Assembly (NCBI RefSeq): GCF_021991925.1
Contig: NZ_RXZI01000001.1
Span: forward strand, 682,001-746,000
Direction: 5' to 3'
DNA: 64,000 nucleotides
DNA from: Sutcliffiella horikoshii
GTDB lineage: Bacteria; Bacillota; Bacilli; Bacillales; Bacillaceae_I
The position numbers and the translations under genes are program-made. Shown piece after piece: positions 26,668-35,309 of this stretch. The notes under the pieces were generated by a model. That model saw only the letters and a list, made by a program, of their open reading frames with translations, was not told where the DNA came from and did no database searches. Position 1 is the stretch's first letter. The number at the start of each line of letters is the position of its first letter.

Positions 26668-27951
26668 ATGGAAAAGATTGAATTTAACCAACTAGCGGAA
26701 ACTCTGTACCATGAGACCTTGGATAATGGGTTAGAAGTATACCTTTTGCCTAAAGATGGTTTTCATAAGACCTATGCCACATTTACAACCAAGTATGGTT
26801 CCATTGATAATAAGTTTGTACCGATTGGTGAGGACGATTTAATTACGGTTCCTGATGGTATCGCTCATTTCTTGGAGCATAAACTATTTGAAAAAGAGCA
26901 TGGGGATGTATTCCAGGATTTCAGTAAGCAAGGGGCATCTGCCAATGCTTTCACTTCCTTTACAAGGACCGCCTATCTTTTTTCCAGTACATCCAATGTG
27001 GAAAAGAACCTTGAAACATTGATGGACTTTGTGCAGGCTCCCTATTTTACGGAGAAGACAGTAGAAAAGGAAAAAGGCATCATTGGGCAGGAGATAACCA
27101 TGTATGAGGATAATGCGGATTGGCGTGCCTATTTCGGGTTGATTGAAAGCATGTTCCATCATCACCCTGTAAAAATAGACATTGCCGGTACCATCGATTC
27201 GATATCCAAAGTAACGAAAGACCTTTTATATACTTGCTATGAGACGTTCTACCATCCAAGCAATATGTTGTTGTTCGTAGTTGGCCCGATGAATACCGAA
27301 GAAATGATGGGATTCATCAAAGATAACCAATCTAAAAAGACATTCAAGGAGCAGGAAGAAATAAAGCGTCAATTTGATGACGAGCCTGCTTCTGTCAGTG
27401 AGAAAAAGAAAGTGCTCAAAATGAACGTTCATACTTCCAAATGCATGGTCGGTATAAAAGAATCCAACCCGACGAAACAGGGGAAAGACCTTTTGAAACA
27501 TGAACTTACGGTAAATATCCTCTTAGATCTACTCTTTGGAAAAAGCTCTGATCATTATCAGAAATTATATGATGATGGTTTAATCGATGAGACGTTTGCT
27601 TATGATTACACCGGTGAAAATGGTTTTGGATTTGCCATGCTTGGAGGAGATACGTCCGAGCCGGATAAGTTGGCTGAAAGAGTGCAACATATCTTGCTTG
27701 AGTTTGACCCAACCTCCATCAAAGAGGAGGAATTAGAACGTATTAAGAAAAAGAAAATCGGTTCTTTCTTACGGGCTCTCAACTCTCCGGAGTTCATTGC
27801 AAACCAATTTACGCGTTATGCATTTAATGACATGGATCTTTTTGAAGTAACCCCTCAGCTTGAGAAAATAACACTAGAGGACCTTAGTAGGGTAGCAACT
27901 GAATTTATCAAAGAAGAGGCTTTTACAATCTGTCAGGTTGTGCCAAAATAA
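26668..27951 (+). CDS. ymfH: M16-family zinc peptidase YmfH
   Basis: 427 aa with intact inverted zinc motif HFLEH at 67-71 and the downstream EITMYEDNADW helix that supplies the third ligand. The C-terminal half is the non-catalytic M16 repeat. It is coupled to ymfF with a 3-bp gap and the two are likely one enzyme. GGAAGGAGG at the end of ymfF is its ribosome site. Confidence 0.92.
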   Translation: MEKIEFNQLAETLYHETLDNGLEVYLLPKDGFHKTYATFTTKYGSIDNKFVPIGEDDLITVPDGIAHFLEHKLFEKEHGDVFQDFSKQGASANAFTSFTRTAYLFSSTSNVEKNLETLMDFVQAPYFTEKTVEKEKGIIGQEITMYEDNADWRAYFGLIESMFHHHPVKIDIAGTIDSISKVTKDLLYTCYETFYHPSNMLLFVVGPMNTEEMMGFIKDNQSKKTFKEQEEIKRQFDDEPASVSEKKKVLKMNVHTSKCMVGIKESNPTKQGKDLLKHELTVNILLDLLFGKSSDHYQKLYDDGLIDETFAYDYTGENGFGFAMLGGDTSEPDKLAERVQHILLEFDPTSIKEEELERIKKKKIGSFLRALNSPEFIANQFTRYAFNDMDLFEVTPQLEKITLEDLSRVATEFIKEEAFTICQVVPK

Positions 27952-28021
27952 ATATAATACGAGGGAGTACGGTCCTTGATGGACCGGCTCCTTTATTTTA
28001 GTGTAAAAAGGGATGAGGTCA

Positions 28022-28738
28022 ATGAGTAGAACAGCTTTAATAATAGGAGCCAGTGGGGATATCGGGAAGGAAATAGCCAAAACACTTTTAGCGGAAGGAT
28101 ATACTACCTATCTTCATTATAATCAGGATAAAAAGACCATACTCGAACTGATGGACGAATATGGCACAGAAAAGATAACGCCTATACAATCAGATTTAAC
28201 AGAAGAGATGGGTGTCCAATTAATAAAAGAGAATGTATTTTCTACTATTGATACCATTGTTTACAATGCAGGATTTACCTATTACGGACTGATGACTGAT
28301 ATTGATGAAAAAACAAAGAGAAAGATGGTATCGCTTAACATAATATCGTTATATTCAACCATTCAGGCGTTTTTGCCGGAGATGATAAAAAAACGTAATG
28401 GAAATATTGTCATCATCTCTTCCATTTGGGGGGAAATTGGGGCTTCATGCGAAGTGCTCTATTCGATGACTAAAGGCGCCCAGATCTCATTTGTAAAAGC
28501 ATTGGCAAAAGAAGTGGCTCTTAATGGCGTTAGGGTGAATGCCATCGCACCTGGAGCAGTAGCAACAAAGATGCTTGAATCTTTTTCAGAGGAAGAAAAG
28601 ATGGAAATAAGTGCTGATATTCCCATGGGCAGGTTGGCTTCACCGCATGAGATTGCAGATTCCGTCAGCTTTCTCTTGTCTAAAAGGTCTTCCTACATTA
28701 CCGGTCAGGTGTTAGGGGTTAATGGCGGTTGGAATTAG
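28022..28738 (+). CDS. ymfI: Short-chain dehydrogenase/reductase YmfI
   Basis: 238-aa SDR-family oxidoreductase. The cofactor loop GASGDIG is at about 9-15, the NAG strand appears as YNAG, and the catalytic set is the serine of ISSIWGE and YSMTK. The C-terminal VNGG motif is present. The fold resembles 3-ketoacyl-ACP reductases, but the substrate is not deducible. ATG 28022 is chosen over 28013 because AGGGATGAGG precedes it; spacing is short in either case. Confidence 0.88.
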   Translation: MSRTALIIGASGDIGKEIAKTLLAEGYTTYLHYNQDKKTILELMDEYGTEKITPIQSDLTEEMGVQLIKENVFSTIDTIVYNAGFTYYGLMTDIDEKTKRKMVSLNIISLYSTIQAFLPEMIKKRNGNIVIISSIWGEIGASCEVLYSMTKGAQISFVKALAKEVALNGVRVNAIAPGAVATKMLESFSEEEKMEISADIPMGRLASPHEIADSVSFLLSKRSSYITGQVLGVNGGWN

Positions 28739-28745
28739 CAGCCTA

Positions 28746-28776
28746 TGCATAAATTGAAAAAGACCTTCACATACTA
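28746..28776 (+). promoter_or_regulatory. Candidate sigma-G promoter of ymfJ
   Basis: TGCATA (28746-28751), 18 nt, CATACTA (28770-28776). This matches the sigma-G pattern TGMATA-N18-CATNNTA exactly, 32 nt upstream of the ymfJ start. Confidence 0.6.
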
Positions 28777-28807
28777 ACTCTTGAACATATTGGAAGGAGG
28801 AGTTAAT

Positions 28808-29065
28808 ATGTCAGTACTTGATAACTGGGAACAATGGAAAGGCTTCTTAGGAGATCGATTGAACCATGCAGAGCATGAGGGAATGGACAATGGTGCCATT
28901 TCTCAACTTGCATATGAAATTGGTGACTACCTTGCGAAAGAAGTGGAAGCAAAGAATCCACAAGAAAAAGTGTTAGCAGATCTTTGGAAAGTGGCTAGTC
29001 CTGAAGAGCAACATGCGATTGCCAATATGATGGTTAAATTGGTTCAAAACGATTCAACGCATTAA
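28808..29065 (+). CDS. ymfJ: YmfJ, DUF3243 protein
   Basis: 85-aa acidic helical protein of the DUF3243 family (B. subtilis YmfJ), function unknown. Motifs are DNWEQWKGFLGDRL and GDYLAKEVEAKNPQEK. ATG 28808 follows GGAAGGAGGAG; a TTG at 28781 would add residues that encode the ribosome site. A sigma-G-type promoter sits directly upstream, so forespore expression is likely. Confidence 0.88.
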   Translation: MSVLDNWEQWKGFLGDRLNHAEHEGMDNGAISQLAYEIGDYLAKEVEAKNPQEKVLADLWKVASPEEQHAIANMMVKLVQNDSTH

Positions 29066-29090
29066 GAGAGGCCACAACCTCTCTTTTTTG
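29065..29090 (+). terminator. Intrinsic terminator after ymfJ
   Basis: AGAGAGG (29065-29071) pairs with CCTCTCT (29078-29084), then T6. It starts at the stop codon. Confidence 0.85.
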
Positions 29091-29123
29091 TTTGCCCTTC
29101 TTTTTGAATTCCTGTTTAACACC

Positions 29124-29230
29124 TCTAGCTTTCCGTTCCATGTGTTCGCTTATCCAGAGGACGGTGCATGAACCTCCAAACCAACCGGTACTCCCCCGCT
29201 GGAGTCTCACACCTTGCCCTTCCATCTTAA
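29124..29230 (+). repeat. Family-1 repeat, copy 6 (decayed)
   Basis: CTAGCTTTCCGTTCCATGTG, ACGGTGCATGAACCTCC and CTGGAGTCTCACACCTTGCC align with copy 1, but the central GGGGTCTCA block is missing. It lies between ymfJ and ymfK. Confidence 0.6.
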
Positions 29231-29344
29231 ATAAGTCCAAATTTCAAAGGAGCACAAGGTATTGCTTTCTTATTAAGTGATTATTGGATATTATAGAAGT
29301 AACATATGTCAGGACGAAACGTACTGAAAGGGTGGAGGGGTTTG

Positions 29345-30136
29345 ATGGAGAAAATAGAGTGGTATTTAGAATATGAGATACATATCAACAGGCCGGGGTT
29401 ATTAGGTGACATTGCATCCCTTTTGGGTATGTTATCCATTAACATTGTCACAATTAATGGAGTGGATGATGCAAGAAGGGGAATGTTACTTTTAAGCGAT
29501 TCAAATGAGCAAATAGTCCGTCTTGAATCTATATTGAATACAATGGATAATATAACTGTTACTAAGCTTAGAGAGCCAAAATTAAGAGATCGTTTGGCAG
29601 TGAGACATGGACGGTACATACAGCGAGATGCGGACGATAAGAAAACCTTCCGATTCGTTCGGGATGAATTGGGGCTACTGGTAGATTTTCTCGCAGAGCT
29701 ATTCAAACAAGATGGACATAAACTTATTGGAATCAGAGGGATGCCACGCGTGGGGAAGACAGAGTCCATTGTTGCTTCGAGCGTCTGTGCCAATAAAAGA
29801 TGGCTTTTTGTCTCCAGTACTTTGCTTAAACAAACCATACGTAGTCAATTGATTGAAGATGAGTACAATGTGGACAACTTATTCATTATAGATGGAATAG
29901 TATCTACTAAAAGGGCGAACGAAAAGCATTGGCAGCTAATCCGCGAAATAATGCGCATTTCTGCTGTAAAAGTGGTTGAACATCCTGATATTTTCGTGCA
30001 AAATACAGAATATAAGCTTGATGATTTCGACTATATCATTGAACTCAGAAACAATGAAGATGAGGAAATCACTTACGATGTGGTTCAACCAAATAATATG
30101 TTTGAAGAGAATCCTTTTGGAGGCTTTGATTTCTAA
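29345..30136 (+). CDS. ymfK: YmfK, ACT-like domain plus P-loop-like protein
   Basis: 263 aa, the length of B. subtilis YmfK (DUF3388), function unknown. The N-terminus (about 10-75, INRPGLLGDIASLLGM) looks like an ACT domain. After a linker there is a Walker A-like GMPRVGKT at 132-139 followed by a hydrophobic strand (RWLFVSST). An ATP- or GTP-binding role is therefore plausible but unproven. ATG 29345 has GGTGGAGGGG upstream; the ORF could extend to 29306 without a ribosome site. Confidence 0.82.
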   Translation: MEKIEWYLEYEIHINRPGLLGDIASLLGMLSINIVTINGVDDARRGMLLLSDSNEQIVRLESILNTMDNITVTKLREPKLRDRLAVRHGRYIQRDADDKKTFRFVRDELGLLVDFLAELFKQDGHKLIGIRGMPRVGKTESIVASSVCANKRWLFVSSTLLKQTIRSQLIEDEYNVDNLFIIDGIVSTKRANEKHWQLIREIMRISAVKVVEHPDIFVQNTEYKLDDFDYIIELRNNEDEEITYDVVQPNNMFEENPFGGFDF

Positions 30137-30158
30137 ATAACGTTGGAAGGTGTAAGTA

Positions 30159-31046
30159 TTGACAGAATTAGGTAATAGGTTAAAACAAGCAAGAGAAGAG
30201 AAAGGCATGTCACTGGAGGATTTGCAAACAGCGACGAAAATACAGAAAAGATACTTGATTGGTATTGAGGAAGGCAATTACGCCATCATGCCAGGTCAAT
30301 TCTATGCACGTGCTTTTATTAAGCAGTACTCTGAAGCAGTTGGATTGGACCCAGAGCTTATCTTTGAAGAGTACAAAAAGGATATCCCTGCAAATGAAAA
30401 AGATGAGATTCCTCAATTATCGAGAGTGAAAACTAGAAAGCAAGTTCCGACAAAAAATAACAAGGTACTAAATTTTATACCAAAAGTATTTATGTTCTTG
30501 GCTTTTGTGGCTGTCGTAGCCATTCTCTATATCCTTTTTCAGAATTGGGGAGTGGGTAATTCCACTGATACGCAAGAAGACAACAATCGTGGAGTAGTCT
30601 ATGATCCTGCTACTACCGATAATGGCGGTGAGGAGGAAGACACCGACCAAGAAGGGACGAACGAAGAAGAACCTGCAGAAGAACCAGAAGAGGAGCAGGT
30701 GGAATCTTCAACCGGAACACTCACAGAGGTTTCTTCAAACCGACCTACTGCTACGCTGGAACTGACGGATACTGATACATTCGAAGTGGAACTTTCAGCA
30801 AAAGGCGGAAACACATGGGTAGGAATCAGCAATCCAGAAGGTGAATCCTTTCATAGCAAAGAATTGGTTGATGGAGAAACTGAGACATTCGATCTTTCTG
30901 AAGAAAGTGAAATAATCTTCAATGTTGGATGGGTCCCTGCCACTGAAATCAAAATTAACGGTAAAGCATTAGATTTCCCTTTTCCGGTAGATGAAGTGAC
31001 AACGCAGAAAGTCACTATTAAATTTGTATCAAATGGACAACAATAA
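30159..31046 (+). CDS. rodZ: RodZ-like cytoskeletal/cell-shape protein YmfM
   Basis: 295 aa. The cytoplasmic N-terminal HTH (about 1-70, LGNRLKQAREEKGMSLEDL) contacts MreB in RodZ proteins. One transmembrane segment lies at about 109-129, followed by an acidic, Glu/Thr-rich extracytoplasmic linker (about 145-190) and the C-terminal DUF4115 beta domain. The start is TTG 30159 with GGAAGGTG 8 nt upstream, and the N-terminus aligns from there. It follows ymfK by 22 bp. Confidence 0.9.
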   Translation: MTELGNRLKQAREEKGMSLEDLQTATKIQKRYLIGIEEGNYAIMPGQFYARAFIKQYSEAVGLDPELIFEEYKKDIPANEKDEIPQLSRVKTRKQVPTKNNKVLNFIPKVFMFLAFVAVVAILYILFQNWGVGNSTDTQEDNNRGVVYDPATTDNGGEEEDTDQEGTNEEEPAEEPEEEQVESSTGTLTEVSSNRPTATLELTDTDTFEVELSAKGGNTWVGISNPEGESFHSKELVDGETETFDLSEESEIIFNVGWVPATEIKINGKALDFPFPVDEVTTQKVTIKFVSNGQQ

Positions 31047-31071
31047 AGTCATCAGGATGATGGCTTTTTTT
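31046..31071 (+). terminator. Intrinsic terminator after rodZ
   Basis: AAGTCATC (31046-31053) pairs with GATGGCTT (31059-31066, one G-T pair), then a T7 run. Confidence 0.75.
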
Positions 31072-31089
31072 GTACAGATTTCCCTATCG

Positions 31090-31119
31090 TTAGACAAACC
31101 TGTATATTTTATGTATAGT
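31090..31119 (+). promoter_or_regulatory. Candidate sigma-A promoter of pgsA
   Basis: TTAGAC (31090-31095), 18 nt, TATAGT (31114-31119), 33 nt upstream of the start. It lies after the rodZ terminator, so pgsA can be expressed independently. Confidence 0.55.
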
Positions 31120-31152
31120 GGAAAAGCAATATTGAATGCTGGAGGAATGATT

Positions 31153-31731
31153 GTGAATTTACCTAACAAAATAACTGTTTCAAGAATCCTAATGATACCT
31201 ATTTTTATGGTACTTATGCTTGTACCTTTCAATTGGGGAGACTTCTATCTTGGAGATCATTCGATCCCATACGCACATCTTCTGGCAGCACTAATATTTA
31301 TCATTGCATCCATTACCGATTGGGTAGATGGTTATTATGCAAGAAAATTAAATTTGGTGACAAACCTCGGGAAGTTCCTTGATCCTTTAGCTGATAAGCT
31401 GCTCGTTTCTGCAGCACTTATTGCGCTTGTTGAGCTTCAATTGGCTCCAGCGTGGATCGTTATTGTCATCATAAGCAGGGAGTTTGCTGTTACCGGATTG
31501 CGGTTGGTACTTGCAGGTGAAGGCGAAGTTGTCGCTGCAAATATGCTTGGGAAAATTAAAACATGGGCACAGATCATTGCTGTTTCTGCTTTATTACTAC
31601 ATAACCTACCTTTTGCCCTTATCGGTTTCCCATTTGATATGCTTGCACTTTGGGTAGCGATGATCTTCACCGTTGTTTCCGGATGGGATTATTTCTATAA
31701 AAACAGACAAGCTTTTATGAATTCCAAGTAA
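31153..31731 (+). CDS. pgsA: CDP-diacylglycerol-glycerol-3-phosphate 3-phosphatidyltransferase
   Basis: Makes phosphatidylglycerol phosphate from CDP-diacylglycerol and glycerol 3-phosphate; an essential membrane enzyme. 192 aa. The CDP-alcohol phosphatidyltransferase motif D-G-A-R-G-D-D pattern is visible as TDWVDGYYARKLNLVTNLGK...DPLADK at about 54-81, with several membrane helices. GTG 31153 follows GGAGG at proper spacing. The longer frame starting at 31024 overlaps rodZ and the promoter and is rejected. Confidence 0.97.
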   Translation: MNLPNKITVSRILMIPIFMVLMLVPFNWGDFYLGDHSIPYAHLLAALIFIIASITDWVDGYYARKLNLVTNLGKFLDPLADKLLVSAALIALVELQLAPAWIVIVIISREFAVTGLRLVLAGEGEVVAANMLGKIKTWAQIIAVSALLLHNLPFALIGFPFDMLALWVAMIFTVVSGWDYFYKNRQAFMNSK

Positions 31732-31750
31732 AATCGGACCTTTTGTAAGA

Positions 31751-31933
31751 GGCAATTTTCGCAAACTTTGTTGCTTTTACGTATTTTTAAACAGTCTGTT
31801 ATATTACTTACTGTCGTGCTCTTTTCCTTTGAATACTGAATCTGCTCCTTGCATGTCTAGAGTAAGTTAGCTGTAAAAAAGTCCAATTGCCAACTTTTTA
31901 CTGTGAATAGCAACAATCTTTTAGAAAAGAGCC
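31751..31933 (+). mobile_element. Family-2 MITE-like element, copy D
   Basis: Full-length 183-bp copy, GGCAATTTTCGCAAACTTTG at the left and ATCTTTTAGAAAAGAGCC at the right. It has TGTCGTGCTCTTTTCC and the AAAAAGTC / GACTTTTT-like hairpin (one mismatch here). GTAA occurs directly outside both ends (31746-31749 and 31936-31939) as a possible short target duplication. It ends 33 bp before cinA. Confidence 0.8.
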
Positions 31934-31966
31934 TTGTAAAAAGAGCTTTAAAAAGGGGAGAGTTCC

Positions 31967-33211
31967 ATGATTAAAAACGCAGAGATCATTGCTGTAGGTT
32001 CTGAATTGCTGCTTGGGCAAATCTGTAATTCCAATGCCCAATTCCTTTCAAAACAGCTTGCCGAACTTGGGGTGGACGTGTATTACCACACTGTAGTAGG
32101 AGATAATCCTTCTAGATTGATGGATGCCATCAAGACTGCCAAGCAACGATCCAATCTCTTGATCTTCACTGGTGGTCTTGGACCAACGAAAGACGACCTA
32201 ACCAAAGAAACGATTGCAAGAGTGTTAGATAAACAATTGGTAATGGATGATGAAGCAATGTCCAACATTGCAGCTTATTTCAAGAAATCACAGCGAGTGA
32301 TGAGCGAGAACAATAAAAAGCAAGCTCTCGTTTTAGAGGGATCTGCCATCTTGGCGAATGACTTTGGAATGGCTCCGGGAATGGCGCTTAGTGACGGGTC
32401 TCATACATATATGCTATTACCTGGCCCTCCCAAAGAGCTACAACCGATGTTTTCCGTCTATGGAAGAGAGTATCTATTAAATATTCTTGGTGTAAAAGAA
32501 CAGATCGTTTCCAAGGTGCTCCGTTTTTTCGGTATTGGAGAGTCCCAGCTTGAAACAGATATTTTAGATCTAATAGACAAGCAAACAAATCCGACCATCG
32601 CACCGCTTGCAGGGGACAACGAGGTGACATTAAGACTTACAGCAAAGCACCATTCCATCGAGGAGGCTAACCGTCTTATAGAACAATCCGAAAAGGAAAT
32701 ATTGGATCGAGTCGGCGATTTCTTCTTTGGATACGATGAAGATACGATCTACTCTGTCCTATTTAAAAAAATCCAAGAGTCCAAGTACACACTTAGCAGT
32801 GCTGAGAGCCTGACTGGAGGGTTATTCTCTGAAAGGATGACAAGCTTCACTGGTGCCTCTGAAGTAATTGAAGGGGCTGTTGTCAGCTATACCAATGGTG
32901 TGAAGGAAAATGTCCTAGGCGTTAACAAACAAACACTTGAAAATGATGGAGCGGTAAGTGAGCAGGCTGCAAAAGAAATGGCTATCGGGGTGAAGAAGTT
33001 ACTGCAAACGGATATCGGTATCAGTTTCACAGGGGTTGCAGGTCCTGGAACAATGGATAATCAACCTGTCGGCACAGTGTTTATTGGAATAGCTCTACCA
33101 ACTGATGAAACCATCGTTCATGAAATTCATTTGGCAGGGACAAGAGATGGTATAAGACATAGATCTGCAAAATATGGCTGTCACTATCTATTGAAAGAAT
33201 TGTTCAAGTAG
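31967..33211 (+). CDS. cinA: Competence/damage-inducible protein CinA (NMN deamidase family)
   Basis: 414 aa. The N-terminal MoCF/COG1058 domain (about 1-170, [22 protein letters not shown]) and the C-terminal NMN amidohydrolase-like domain (about 255-410, [32 protein letters not shown]) are both intact. In many bacteria it acts in pyridine nucleotide salvage; in naturally competent Gram-positives it lies upstream of recA as here. ATG 31967 follows GGGGAGAG. A mobile element separates it from pgsA and another from recA. Confidence 0.96.
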   Translation: MIKNAEIIAVGSELLLGQICNSNAQFLSKQLAELGVDVYYHTVVGDNPSRLMDAIKTAKQRSNLLIFTGGLGPTKDDLTKETIARVLDKQLVMDDEAMSNIAAYFKKSQRVMSENNKKQALVLEGSAILANDFGMAPGMALSDGSHTYMLLPGPPKELQPMFSVYGREYLLNILGVKEQIVSKVLRFFGIGESQLETDILDLIDKQTNPTIAPLAGDNEVTLRLTAKHHSIEEANRLIEQSEKEILDRVGDFFFGYDEDTIYSVLFKKIQESKYTLSSAESLTGGLFSERMTSFTGASEVIEGAVVSYTNGVKENVLGVNKQTLENDGAVSEQAAKEMAIGVKKLLQTDIGISFTGVAGPGTMDNQPVGTVFIGIALPTDETIVHEIHLAGTRDGIRHRSAKYGCHYLLKELFK

Positions 33212-33238
33212 TTGAGGGGAACCTCAACTACTTTTTTT
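33209..33238 (+). terminator. Intrinsic terminator after cinA
   Basis: AGTTGAGG (33210-33217) pairs with CCTCAACT (33222-33229) around GGAA, then a T7 run. It implies recA is not read through from cinA. Confidence 0.9.
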
Positions 33239-33240
33239 AG

Positions 33241-33356
33241 AGATTATGCTATAAAAAGTCTCCAATTGGACTTTTGAATGCTTATACTCTAAAATTTGCA
33301 TGTAGTAACGATTGGTTTAAAAATAGGAAAAAACAACAAAGTTTACGATAATAGCC
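33241..33356 (-). mobile_element. Family-2 MITE-like element, copy E (inverted, decayed)
   Basis: In reverse orientation, AAAAAGTCTCCAATTGGACTTTT, then CAACAAAGTTTACGATAATAGCC, the reverse complement of the family-2 left end. The cysteine-like internal TGTCGTGCTC block is lost. It abuts the cinA terminator. Confidence 0.65.
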
Positions 33357-33531
33357 TTTGGTTTTTAGGGGCTAATTTATGGTCTTGGGTGAAGAACTTT
33401 TGGTGGATTATGGACAGCTTCTGAAGAACTTACGATTGTTATTACAACTTGGGAATGGGTTTCTACTAAATTTTAATGGGGAATCTGCGGAGATCTAATG
33501 GAAATTTGCATTTTTGATCGTGTTTTTAATG

Positions 33532-33635
33532 GTTCAGACAAACTTTTCATGAGTTCGGACATTCTAGGCTTGTTTTGAAGAGGTGTTCGGACAATCTACA
33601 TTAGCGTTTGGACAATAATACTGAGGATTAGGACA
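33532..33635 (+). repeat. Five helically phased GTTCGGACA-like motifs upstream of recA
   Basis: GTTCAGACA 33532, GTTCGGACA 33553, GTTCGGACA 33585, GTTTGGACA 33606, ATTAGGACA 33627. Start-to-start steps are 21, 32, 21 and 21 bp, i.e. 2, 3, 2 and 2 turns of B-DNA. The remaining cinA-recA spacer (33357-33531 and 33636-33750) has no ORF or other structure I can name. Confidence 0.5.
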
Positions 33636-33757
33636 TTCAAAAATTTGGTTCATCCCCAAAAAGTCAATTTTGTATTTTCAATAAAATATTTCTTGGAAAA
33701 CCAGTTTTCCTCTTAGGGTAATTTGTTTTTTTGCGTTCGTTTTTGGATGCAAAAAAC

Positions 33758-33771
33758 CGAATGGATGTTCG
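33758..33771 (+). promoter_or_regulatory. LexA (SOS) box of recA
   Basis: CGAATGGATGTTCG fits the Gram-positive SOS operator CGAAC-N4-GTTCG with one mismatch. It ends 8 bp upstream of the recA -35. Confidence 0.85.
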
Positions 33772-33779
33772 TTTTTTAG

Positions 33780-33808
33780 TTGCCAAACGAGTTGAAAAAG
33801 GGTATAGT
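33780..33808 (+). promoter_or_regulatory. Sigma-A promoter of recA
   Basis: TTGCCA (33780-33785), exactly 17 nt, TATAGT (33803-33808), directly after the LexA box and 56 nt before the start codon. Confidence 0.85.
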
Positions 33809-33864
33809 AAGAGTAGTTAATAGATACTAATCATTTAGTTTAATAGATAAGAGGAGGAAATTGT

Positions 33865-34905
33865 GTGAGTGATCGTAAAGCTGCATTGGATATGGCGTTA
33901 AAACAGATAGAAAAGCAATTCGGTAAAGGTTCCATCATGAAATTGGGGGAACAAACAGAACGAAAGATTTCCACTATCCCAAGTGGATCGTTGGCATTGG
34001 ATGTTGCATTAGGTGCTGGCGGATACCCACGAGGAAGAGTGGTAGAAATATATGGTCCAGAATCTTCCGGTAAAACGACTGTTGCCCTTCATGCTATTGC
34101 AGAAGTACAGCAACAAGGCGGACAAGCTGCGTTTATTGATGCGGAGCATGCATTGGATCCAGTATATGCGCAAAAACTTGGTGTAAACATTGATGAGCTT
34201 CTTCTTTCTCAACCAGACACTGGTGAACAAGCGTTGGAAATCGCAGAAGCACTTGTAAGAAGTGGTGCAGTTGACATTATCGTTGTCGATTCTGTAGCGG
34301 CCCTAGTACCTAAAGCGGAAATTGAAGGTGAAATGGGAGACTCTCACGTTGGTCTTCAGGCTCGTTTAATGTCCCAAGCCCTTCGTAAACTCTCTGGTGC
34401 CATCAATAAATCAAAAACCATTGCCATCTTTATCAATCAGATTCGTGAAAAAGTAGGGGTTATGTTTGGTAATCCGGAAACGACTCCTGGTGGCCGTGCC
34501 CTGAAATTCTATTCTTCCGTGCGACTTGAAGTGCGTCGTGCCGAGCAATTGAAACAAGGACATGATATTGTCGGGAACAAAACAAAAATTAAAGTCGTTA
34601 AAAATAAAATCGCTCCTCCTTTCAAAGTTGCTGAAGTGGATATCATGTACGGTGAAGGAATATCCAGAGAAGGTGAAGTAATTGATATGGGATCCGATCT
34701 TGATATTGTTCAAAAGAGTGGATCATGGTACTCCTATAATGAAGAAAGATTAGGACAAGGTCGCGAAAATGCGAAACAGTTCCTAAAGGAAAATAAGGAT
34801 GTTCTAAAAGAAATCCATCAGCAAATCCGTGATCATCATGGATTAGATAAAGAAATCAATGCTCCTGCGGAAGAAGAAATGGATCAAGAAGAATTAGATT
34901 TTTAA
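33865..34905 (+). CDS. recA: Recombinase RecA
   Basis: Strand-exchange protein and SOS co-protease, 346 aa. Walker A GPESSGKT is at 64-71, followed by the L1/L2 DNA-binding loops ([29 protein letters not shown]). The C-terminus is acidic. GTG 33865 follows GAGGAGGAA. Regulation by LexA is supported by the upstream box. The gene ends at a terminator that is duplicated around an inserted element. Confidence 0.99.
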   Translation: MSDRKAALDMALKQIEKQFGKGSIMKLGEQTERKISTIPSGSLALDVALGAGGYPRGRVVEIYGPESSGKTTVALHAIAEVQQQGGQAAFIDAEHALDPVYAQKLGVNIDELLLSQPDTGEQALEIAEALVRSGAVDIIVVDSVAALVPKAEIEGEMGDSHVGLQARLMSQALRKLSGAINKSKTIAIFINQIREKVGVMFGNPETTPGGRALKFYSSVRLEVRRAEQLKQGHDIVGNKTKIKVVKNKIAPPFKVAEVDIMYGEGISREGEVIDMGSDLDIVQKSGSWYSYNEERLGQGRENAKQFLKENKDVLKEIHQQIRDHHGLDKEINAPAEEEMDQEELDF

Positions 34906-34915
34906 TAAATCCCCC

Positions 34916-34943
34916 AAGACCCTGTATATCATTACAGGGTCTT
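34916..34943 (+). terminator. recA terminator, left copy
   Basis: AAGACCCTGT (34916-34925) pairs perfectly with ACAGGGTCTT (34934-34943). This copy lacks a good T tail because the element begins at 34945. It is nearly identical to 35155-35180. Confidence 0.8.
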
Positions 34944-34944
34944 G

Positions 34945-35154
34945 CAGTGTGTAGACAAAGCTTAAAATAATGAAATTTTCTAGTTGATCGCAGTGGAAGG
35001 AGCGAAGACTCCTGCGGGAGGAAAGGACATGGAAGACCCCGCAGAGCGTAGCCCGAGGAGGCTTCCGGACTGCCCGCGGAAAGCGAAGCTCCTGCAACGA
35101 AGATCAACTTTTCTAACAGATAACATAACTAGTTTATAGTTTGTAAACAGTCTG
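34945..35154 (+). mobile_element. Family-1 element, copy 7: 210-bp unit between duplicated terminators
   Basis: Sister of the unit at 15963-16173, with the same orientation. Ends are CAGTGTGTAGACAAA (34945-34959) and TTTGTAAACAGTCTG (35140-35154), i.e. imperfect inverted repeats with CAG...CTG termini. The core has GTTGATCGCAGTGGAAGGAG, ACTCCTGCGGGAGGA, CCCGAGGAGGCTTCCGGAC and GAAGATCAAC. It is flanked by two copies of the recA terminator. Confidence 0.84.
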
Positions 35155-35186
35155 AGACCCTGTAGTCATTACAGGGTCTTATTGCT
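35155..35186 (+). terminator. recA terminator, right (duplicated) copy
   Basis: AGACCCTGTA...TACAGGGTCTT repeats the left copy except for one small change in the loop (GTC against TATC). The tail is ATTGCTT. Confidence 0.78.
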
Positions 35187-35280
35187 TAAAAAGCTTTCAT
35201 ATTTCATTAAAAAACATAAAAAACAGGTTTAGTTTACCAAATTGGCCATATCCTTACCAGGACAGGCTTGACAATAATTT

Positions 35281-35309
35281 TTCACAGATTTACAATTAGT
35301 ATGTATAAT
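35281..35309 (+). promoter_or_regulatory. Candidate sigma-A promoter of rny
   Basis: TTCACA (35281-35286), 17 nt, TATAAT (35304-35309), giving a leader of about 130 nt. A TTGACA at about 35374 lacks a partnered -10. Confidence 0.5.

Noticed and set aside
31024-31152. Longer N-terminus for PgsA starting at 31024
   Set aside because: It overlaps the rodZ end, its terminator and a good promoter. GTG 31153 has GGAGG at proper spacing and gives the family length.
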